In this document: positions 58,157 to 64,000 of the stretch, piece by piece
Layout: the number at the start of each line of letters is the position of its first letter
Numbering within the stretch: position 1 is the first letter of the stretch
Assembly: GCA_012267415.1 (NCBI GenBank)
Contig: JAAXGN010000036.1
Span: forward strand, 62,001 to 126,000
Source: Candidatus Poribacteria bacterium
GTDB lineage: Bacteria > Poribacteria > WGA-4E > WGA-3G
Direction: 5' to 3'
DNA length: 64,000 nt
The notes under the pieces: model-generated
What the model was told of the DNA's origin: nothing
What the model saw: the letters and a program-made list of their open reading frames with translations, nothing else
The model's database searches: none
Translations under genes and position numbers: made by a program

Positions 58157-60720
58157 GTAATTTTGTCGGTATAGACTTAGGAACAACAAATAGTGCTATC
58201 TGTTCCTATAATGGTTCAGAAACTCGGATATGGAAAAGTCCGGAGCAGAATGATGTTACGCCATCAGTTTTTTATATTGATCAGCGTCAAGCCACACACG
58301 TTGGTCAGAGAGCTTATAATGTTTTTCCACGTAATCCAGAAAGTTGCGCAGGGTTGTTCAAACCACGAATGGGAGAAGACACGCAAATTCAAGTGTCAGC
58401 GGTTAGTCGCACCTTTACTCCAGAAGAATGTTCTGCGGAAATTTTAAAAAAGTTGTTCAGTTACCTCCCAGAGGAAATCAGAAATTCTGCTGATACAGGG
58501 ACTGTGATTACTGTTCCAGCAGCATTTGATCAGAAAGCGAGAAACGCGACGAGACAGGCTGCCGAAATGGCCGGAATTGGCAAAGTTGAACTGATGCAGG
58601 AACCTGTTGCAGCAGTGATGAGTTTTATGCAAGTACATAAAACCGATGGTGTCTTTTTAATTTACGATCTTGGGGGTGGTACTTTTGACGTAGCTATTGC
58701 ACAAAGTACCGGTGGGAAGGTAATTCTTCTTGAACATGGAGGCATTCAAAAGTGTGGTGGACGGGATTTTGATAGTTTAATTTTTTCTGATATTGTTCTT
58801 CCCAGGCTAAGAAGCGAAAATTACAATTTGCCTAATGAATTTCCAAGTAATGACCAATTTCGTAACATTGCAACGCGTTCATCAGAAGAAACGAAAATTA
58901 ATTTATCTTCAGTAGAAGAAGATGACATAGATTTACCTGGAATTTTTGAGGATGTTTCTCTGCAAGATCTTAATGGCAAGGAAATTAATTCCTTAATTCC
59001 GTTGCATCGTAATATATTAGACAAACTGATAGCGGAAAAGATTAATGATACTATCAATTGTGCTCGTAAAACAATGGAAGAATGTGGTGTAAACACACAA
59101 GATATAGACCGAATCGTCTGGGTTGGTGGTCCGACACATTATAAACCGCTGCGGGACAAAGTATCTTCAGAACTTGGAATTAACGGAGAAATATCGAATT
59201 TGAATCCTATGACTGCTGTAGCTGAAGGCGCGAGTCTTTTCGCAGAATCTATTGACTGGCGTTCTGAAGATTACCAAATGAAATCTACGCGCGGACAAAT
59301 ATCATCTGCAGAATTAGCATTAAGTTTTAATTTTACAGAACGCACCCCAAGCGATACAGCAAAAATTGCTGTGCAAATAGGAGGAGAGGTTCCTTTGGAT
59401 TTTGAATTCCAAATTGATAGTCTTGATACTGCATCTACATCCGGAAGGATTCCGTTAAAGCATGGGACAACCGTAGATGTCAGTCTGACTAAAAAGGGTG
59501 AGAATACGTTTAAAGTCCTTGTATATGACGCTGTCGGAGAACCAATTGCTATTGAGCAGGACGAAATTGTCATCACGAAAACGGCCGCCATTGTTGAAAC
59601 TATTCCATCTCCATCAACAATCAGTTTGGTAGTTCTTGACAAATCTATTGGTAAAGATACTCTTGTTTCTCTCATAAAAAAAGGAGAGGCACTTCCTAAG
59701 GAAGGCAGCATTGAAGTGAAAGCTGGCAAAGCACTTGAAGCTGGTTCCTCTGAATCCCTTGATTTTCTCCTATTTGAGGGTGAATTCAAGGAAGATATTT
59801 ACGCCAATGAACCTATCGGCACCCTCAAACTTAAAGGCGAAGACTTTTTTAATGGTGTAATTCCCGAAGGCGGAGACCTAATTTGTAATTATGAGATAAA
59901 GAACTCCGCAGAAATGAAATTGAAGGTAGAAATTCCAGATATCCATGGTATATTTGAATTCTCCGAAAAAGATTTCTATTCTCCTGATGAAGGAAAAAAG
60001 GATTATACTAAAATTGCTCCAGAGATAATTGAAGAAGGGATCGCTGTGCGTAATAGAATAATCGAGACAAAAGAAGTTGTGGACGATCCGAAATTAGATC
60101 AGGCATTACAAAAGCCTGAAACGGTATACTCACTTGATTCCGATGAATCTGATCCTGATAAGGTAAAAGAAGCAGAACAGTGTATAAGACAGGCAAAAGA
60201 ATTGCTTGAGGGTGTGAGAATAAGGAACCAAAAAGAAATACGTCAGATGGAATTGAATCAGCAACTTACATTTTTTGATATGTATTGTCGTCAACATGCA
60301 CGTCCATCGGAGGAAAGAGCATTTGATAATCTTGTTCAGACCGCACACCGATCTATAGAGCATAACGATCCAGATTTTGAAAACCATTTGAATGAGCTTG
60401 GGGCAAGGATTTTTGAAATTCTCTGGAGACAACCTTGGTTTGTAATTGAAAGGTTCAAACGTCTGATCAGTAAACCTGAAGTTTATATAGACCGTGTTCG
60501 TTTTGAAGAACTTGCATCGAAAGGAAAGCAGCTTTTAGGCAGTGATCTTATTCTTAGGTACGAAGAACTCTCTCCAGCAGAAAAGTATAAAACTGCGATT
60601 ATTGACGATGGAACGATTGAAGAATTACGCGATATAGTTAGACAGTTGATGTTATTACAGAGGGTAAGGACCGATATTGAAACTGATCACGATGTTGTTG
60701 TCAATATTTTCAAAGATTGA
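58153..60720 (+). CDS. Divergent DnaK/Hsp70-family chaperone
   Basis: The 855-residue protein has the Hsp70 ATPase: VGIDLGTTNSAICSYNG (phosphate 1), LIYDLGGGTFDVAI (phosphate 2) and RIVWVGGPTHYKPLRDKV (adenosine). Residues about 395-855 are a substrate-binding-like part longer than in DnaK, with beta-rich stretches and a C-terminal helical lid; there is no EEVD tail. A GGAGAG site precedes the ATG. It is coupled to the GrpE-like gene upstream and to two J-like genes downstream. Confidence 0.92.
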   Translation: MSNFVGIDLGTTNSAICSYNGSETRIWKSPEQNDVTPSVFYIDQRQATHVGQRAYNVFPRNPESCAGLFKPRMGEDTQIQVSAVSRTFTPEECSAEILKKLFSYLPEEIRNSADTGTVITVPAAFDQKARNATRQAAEMAGIGKVELMQEPVAAVMSFMQVHKTDGVFLIYDLGGGTFDVAIAQSTGGKVILLEHGGIQKCGGRDFDSLIFSDIVLPRLRSENYNLPNEFPSNDQFRNIATRSSEETKINLSSVEEDDIDLPGIFEDVSLQDLNGKEINSLIPLHRNILDKLIAEKINDTINCARKTMEECGVNTQDIDRIVWVGGPTHYKPLRDKVSSELGINGEISNLNPMTAVAEGASLFAESIDWRSEDYQMKSTRGQISSAELALSFNFTERTPSDTAKIAVQIGGEVPLDFEFQIDSLDTASTSGRIPLKHGTTVDVSLTKKGENTFKVLVYDAVGEPIAIEQDEIVITKTAAIVETIPSPSTISLVVLDKSIGKDTLVSLIKKGEALPKEGSIEVKAGKALEAGSSESLDFLLFEGEFKEDIYANEPIGTLKLKGEDFFNGVIPEGGDLICNYEIKNSAEMKLKVEIPDIHGIFEFSEKDFYSPDEGKKDYTKIAPEIIEEGIAVRNRIIETKEVVDDPKLDQALQKPETVYSLDSDESDPDKVKEAEQCIRQAKELLEGVRIRNQKEIRQMELNQQLTFFDMYCRQHARPSEERAFDNLVQTAHRSIEHNDPDFENHLNELGARIFEILWRQPWFVIERFKRLISKPEVYIDRVRFEELASKGKQLLGSDLILRYEELSPAEKYKTAIIDDGTIEELRDIVRQLMLLQRVRTDIETDHDVVVNIFKD

Positions 60721-60740
60721 TATAGAGAAGAACTAAAAAA

Positions 60741-61982
60741 ATGGACCTATTTGAAAACCCTTTTCATATTTTGGGTGCTACACCATTAGACGATATACGC
60801 AAGATTGGAGAATTGGCAGTAGCAAAAAGCCTTCTATCAGATGACGAAAAGTGTATGAAGGCCAGGGCAACATTAACACATCCGCGTGACCGCGTCGCTG
60901 CTGAAGTTGCATGGTTACCGGGCATGAAATCAGATAATGCAGATGAAATGTTGATGTTGTTAGAGACATCAGCAGGCAATGACATTTCTCATATTGAGTT
61001 TTTGTCAAATGATCAAAATGATTCGCTTGCTGCTGCACTATCACGTTTGCCTTGCACCGACACATATAATGTAGCTGATGAAGTATTGGATATTTTGAAA
61101 CTACCTCACGAAGACTCTAAACATGAAAACATAACTCAACATAAGAGGCATTCATATAAGGCAGATAATCTAATGCAAATTCGTCAGTACCTTGGCATGG
61201 ATAAGATGAATGCCATTGCTAGATCAAATATACTTGCTGCACGATTGTTGCGTTTACCTAACCACACGGCTAACTATGTTGCTAACTGGATTCTTGCAAT
61301 TGCACAATCATTTAATGCTATTAATCCTGAAGAATTGTGTGCAATAATCAATGCTGCACGTAGAGAAGCAGATTTTCCTGAAATAACCGACATTTCAGTT
61401 GTTGCAACAGAAATTCAGAATCGCAGACATTATTATCAACAGGTTATTAAATCAGTTCTGACCAGAATGCAATCAGCGACAGAACGCCGGGATGCAATTA
61501 TGCAGTTAGTAGATTATTCTTCAATTACGCATAGAGAGAAACGCAAACCTATTTTGATAGATGACACTATTGATGCTTATACGGTTAAGACTACCCCAAT
61601 TCTTGAAAATGAAGAAAAAACTATAGAAAAATATGATCAGGAACTTCGTTATGCGGCAGATACATTAGTTTCTGATGCTACTTTAAACTCACTTGTAGAT
61701 AAACTCATTCAAGCTGTTAAGAACTGGCAGAAGATGGCAAAACCAATCCTGCTCCAGAAAAAGACATTGGGTTTTAAGGATACTGAGAGTTACCGTGTTG
61801 CTATGGATGTTCGGAGATTGGCAGTTTATCTATATGTTGAACATGAGAAACTTGATATTTCTCAGCAAATTCTAATTGTACTAAAAGAAGTATTTGCTGA
61901 TATTCCTACTATTGTTGACACCATTTCACCTGACCTTGAGACATTGAATAAAATTGCTGGACGACGTAATCAGAAGAACTAA
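60741..61982 (+). CDS. J-like co-chaperone candidate 1 (ENPFHILGA family)
   Basis: The N-terminus MDLFENPFHILGATPLDD resembles a divergent J domain, with helices around IGELAVAKSLLSD and ARATLTHPRDRVAAEVAWLPG, but the HPD triplet is missing; HPRD lies at the end helix. The middle (about 180-260) carries LPNHTANYVANWILAIAQSF and AEIQNRRHYYQQ-like sequence shared with the next gene. Residues about 275-400 are one copy of a helical repeat found three times in the next protein. No membrane helix. It lies 20 nt after the DnaK-like gene. Confidence 0.8.
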   Translation: MDLFENPFHILGATPLDDIRKIGELAVAKSLLSDDEKCMKARATLTHPRDRVAAEVAWLPGMKSDNADEMLMLLETSAGNDISHIEFLSNDQNDSLAAALSRLPCTDTYNVADEVLDILKLPHEDSKHENITQHKRHSYKADNLMQIRQYLGMDKMNAIARSNILAARLLRLPNHTANYVANWILAIAQSFNAINPEELCAIINAARREADFPEITDISVVATEIQNRRHYYQQVIKSVLTRMQSATERRDAIMQLVDYSSITHREKRKPILIDDTIDAYTVKTTPILENEEKTIEKYDQELRYAADTLVSDATLNSLVDKLIQAVKNWQKMAKPILLQKKTLGFKDTESYRVAMDVRRLAVYLYVEHEKLDISQQILIVLKEVFADIPTIVDTISPDLETLNKIAGRRNQKN

Positions 61983-62022
61983 CCTATGTTCTGTAATTAA
62001 CCCGATATCTTTTGGAGAAGAT

Positions 62023-63837
62023 TTGGACTTATTAGAAAACCCTTTTCACATTCTGGGTGCCACCCAACATGATGATCAACAAAGAATAATGGAACTGGCG
62101 GAAGAAAAAAGCTTGTTGTCCGATCCAGAGGAAATTACGGCTGCGCGTGGCGTACTGATTAACCCCCGTAACCGTATTTCAGCTGAAATAGCAGGGTTGC
62201 CAGGGGTTAAACCTGAACAAATAGAATCTGTATTGAAACATTTGGATTCTCCGCATCAGAACCTACTCAACATAATAGGACTGTCCCCTCTTGCAAGTGC
62301 AAATTTCTTTACTTCAGCATTCTCTCGTCTATCTGACATTGCATCTACAAACCTTGTGGAATGGATTTTAGCAATTGCTCACGTCTATGAAAGAATAGAC
62401 GCAGTAGAAGTTCTGAGAACACTTAACGAAGAACGCAATATATCTGGTTTTCCTCAGATTACAGATCTGTCAGTTATAACTGCCGAAATTCAGAACCGAA
62501 GACATTACTATAGTCAAACACTTTCCTCCGCAATTAACAATCTATCCGTAACTGAACGTGCAAGATTGTTAACCTTAATACTTGAGACAGTAATAGGTAA
62601 TAATAACAACCAGTGTCCAATATTGATTGATGACTTAATCCGGTCGTACGAAGTTGAAGTCGGTGATGATTTGGAGAAAAAACAGAAAATAATTGAAGCA
62701 CAAGACGATAAGCTTCGTGTTATAGTAGACGCGAAAAGTCCAGATGCTACGCTGCAGCCGATTGTAAATCAACTCATTAGAACCCTAAAAGATTGGGATG
62801 CCATTGCACAACCGATTCAACTAAGCAAAATGAATAGAGGAGAACGACATGATGCCAGTTTTGAAGTTGCTTGGAAAATACAGAAATTGGCAGTAGATCT
62901 GTTTAATGACTACCTAAAATATAATATCGCTCTACAATTTCTCAATATGCTCCTTGAAGTGTTTGCAGAGGTGCCTGAGATTGTAGAACGAATCACAAAA
63001 GATAAAAAGGATTTAATTAAGCATGAGCATGAAGTGAAAGGCATTGAATTATTTGAAGAAATTAACACACAAGCAGAAAAACTTAAGGAAACTACAGATG
63101 CGAAAAGACCTGATACCACTTTAGCACTGATGGTCACTCAACTCATAGAAACTCTCAAATCATGGGATTCGTCAATGCAACCTTCTGAGGCAAATGAAAT
63201 GGTCGCATATACTGTGAGAAGTGTGGCACTTCACCTTTGGAATGAACATCAAAAGCTTGATTTCGCCATAATGATTACAAATAACCTAATTGATGTATTT
63301 TCGTCTGTTCCAGAGATTGCTAAGTATCTTGCTGAAGATAAAGAAGTATTAGATGAACATGTTATTACTGCAAAAGGAATTAAGAAGTTTGAAGAGATTA
63401 ACATGTTAGTTAAAGAAATAAAGGAAGCAACAGATACGAACAAAAACGACTATACTTTAACTCCAATGGTTAATCAACTTATACAAACTGTGAAGACATG
63501 GAAAACATCGGGACAGCCTATAGATGCAAACCACACTGTAGCATTGACTGTTAGGGGCATTGCCATTTATCTTTGGAATGAACATCAGAAACTTACTCTT
63601 TCTTTAAGTATTATAGAAATGCTGTGTGATGTATTTCAAGGAGTGCCTGAGATATTAAAGAAACTCCTTGAGGACAAAGCGGCATTGGAAGAACAAAAAA
63701 GGATGAAAGAATTGGAAGAACAGATGAAAAAATTGAAAGAACAGAAGAGACCAGATACCTCTATACCAGGATGGTTATGGAAATACATTATTATTGGAAT
63801 TCTATTAATCATTGGGGCGATGTCCCAAAACTGTTAG
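62023..63837 (+). CDS. J-like co-chaperone candidate 2 with three helical repeats and C-terminal membrane anchor
   Basis: The open frame reaches back to 61954, inside the previous gene, but a TTG at 62023 with GGAG 5 nt upstream gives a start (LDLLENPFHILGAT) that matches the start of the first paralog. The protein then has AEIQNRRHYYSQTL in common, followed by three copies of a ~125-residue helical repeat (about 215-340, 345-460, 465-580), a charged coiled coil (LEEQMKKLKEQKR) and a C-terminal helix (WLWKYIIIGILLIIGAM). The anchor suggests work at the membrane with the GrpE-like protein. Confidence 0.8.
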   Translation: MDLLENPFHILGATQHDDQQRIMELAEEKSLLSDPEEITAARGVLINPRNRISAEIAGLPGVKPEQIESVLKHLDSPHQNLLNIIGLSPLASANFFTSAFSRLSDIASTNLVEWILAIAHVYERIDAVEVLRTLNEERNISGFPQITDLSVITAEIQNRRHYYSQTLSSAINNLSVTERARLLTLILETVIGNNNNQCPILIDDLIRSYEVEVGDDLEKKQKIIEAQDDKLRVIVDAKSPDATLQPIVNQLIRTLKDWDAIAQPIQLSKMNRGERHDASFEVAWKIQKLAVDLFNDYLKYNIALQFLNMLLEVFAEVPEIVERITKDKKDLIKHEHEVKGIELFEEINTQAEKLKETTDAKRPDTTLALMVTQLIETLKSWDSSMQPSEANEMVAYTVRSVALHLWNEHQKLDFAIMITNNLIDVFSSVPEIAKYLAEDKEVLDEHVITAKGIKKFEEINMLVKEIKEATDTNKNDYTLTPMVNQLIQTVKTWKTSGQPIDANHTVALTVRGIAIYLWNEHQKLTLSLSIIEMLCDVFQGVPEILKKLLEDKAALEEQKRMKELEEQMKKLKEQKRPDTSIPGWLWKYIIIGILLIIGAMSQNC

Positions 63838-63913
63838 TCATAAGGCATGTCAACTGAGATTTCAACCCATTCTTAACATTCTGATCCCAGATTATAAACA
63901 TACAATATTTTAT

Positions 63914-63938
63914 GACACAAACTAAAAGTTTGTGCTAC
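63914..63938 (-). repeat. GTAG-foot hairpin, CAAACT type
   Basis: GACACAAACTAAAAGTTTGTGCTAC. Same family as 46903 and 49192. It lies between the operon and the next gene. Confidence 0.75.
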
Positions 63939-63971
63939 ATTTATGGCAACTTAGGAGGTATGATTATTCTT

Positions 63972-64000
63972 ATGAAACAAGTGTATACAACACAACCGAC
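63972..64000 (+). CDS. Start of a gene cut by the window end
   Basis: TTAGGAGGT (63951-63959) is followed by ATG at 63960 and an in-frame ATG at 63972 (MKQVYTTQP...). The second has the better spacing. Only nine codons are visible; no function can be assigned. Confidence 0.5.

Noticed and set aside
1..64000. tRNA or rRNA genes
   Set aside because: None recognised by eye; small tRNAs could still be missed.

Overview
The window reads as one continuous chromosomal segment of a Gram-negative, aerobically respiring bacterium with moderate-to-low GC. Lipid A genes (an LpxC-FabZ fusion and LpxA) show an outer membrane. Secreted LamG-type proteins, Gfo/Idh/MocA oxidoreductases, multi-haem cytochromes with Pirellula/Verrucomicrobium-like inserts and a heavy load of short palindromic repeats make me think of Candidatus Poribacteria or a relative. 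That placement is inference from gene content; I saw no rRNA or tRNA gene.

Layout. 1-1667 (-): open end of a fusion protein with two universal-stress domains, a rubredoxin-like zinc/iron site and two PCP_red domains. 1733-9841 (-): an aa3/caa3-type cytochrome c oxidase cluster (subunits II, I, two III-like, IV), haem O and haem A synthases, Sco and three small membrane proteins. 9920-11635 (-): ABC-2 exporter. 11637-25914 (-): a large electron-transfer cluster holding a Rieske protein, a split b6-type cytochrome b, an octahaem cytochrome c, four smaller c-type cytochromes (one fused to an ethylbenzene-dehydrogenase-like haem b domain), two cupredoxin-like proteins and a CydA-like integral membrane protein without a Q-loop or a CydB partner. 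Together these could pass electrons from quinol through many c-haems and copper proteins to the oxidase.

26547-41122: secreted or unknown proteins, a polysaccharide-export SLBB protein, an orphan double permease, an RND pump, and LamG-type proteins that share a C-terminal tail, separated by long repeat-filled gaps. 41199-51839: a BatA/VWA protein; a secreted dockerin-thioredoxin whose active-site first cysteine is an in-frame TGA (probable selenoprotein); an E2 acyltransferase; gamma-carbonic anhydrase; an ABC exporter with a PspA-like partner; and a solitary DNA methyltransferase. 52055-56746 (+): ruvX, mltG, lpxC-fabZ, lpxA and a Uma2 nuclease.

57269-63837 (+): a compact operon that looks like an undescribed membrane-linked Hsp70 system. 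It has a multi-pass membrane protein ending in a GrpE-like domain, a DnaK-like ATPase, and two paralogous proteins with a divergent J-like head (ENPFHILGAT) lacking HPD, the second anchored by a C-terminal membrane helix.

Intergenic space is dominated by small hairpins preceded by the tetranucleotide GTAG, the layout of REP sequences mobilised by RAYT transposases, plus several 89-212 bp MITE-like elements. In several cases these repeats provide or touch the stop codon of the neighbouring gene. No transposase, integrase, CRISPR array or tRNA was found. The two strongest candidates for new biology are the dockerin-selenothioredoxin (43029-43655) and the Hsp70/GrpE/J-like operon (57269-63837).
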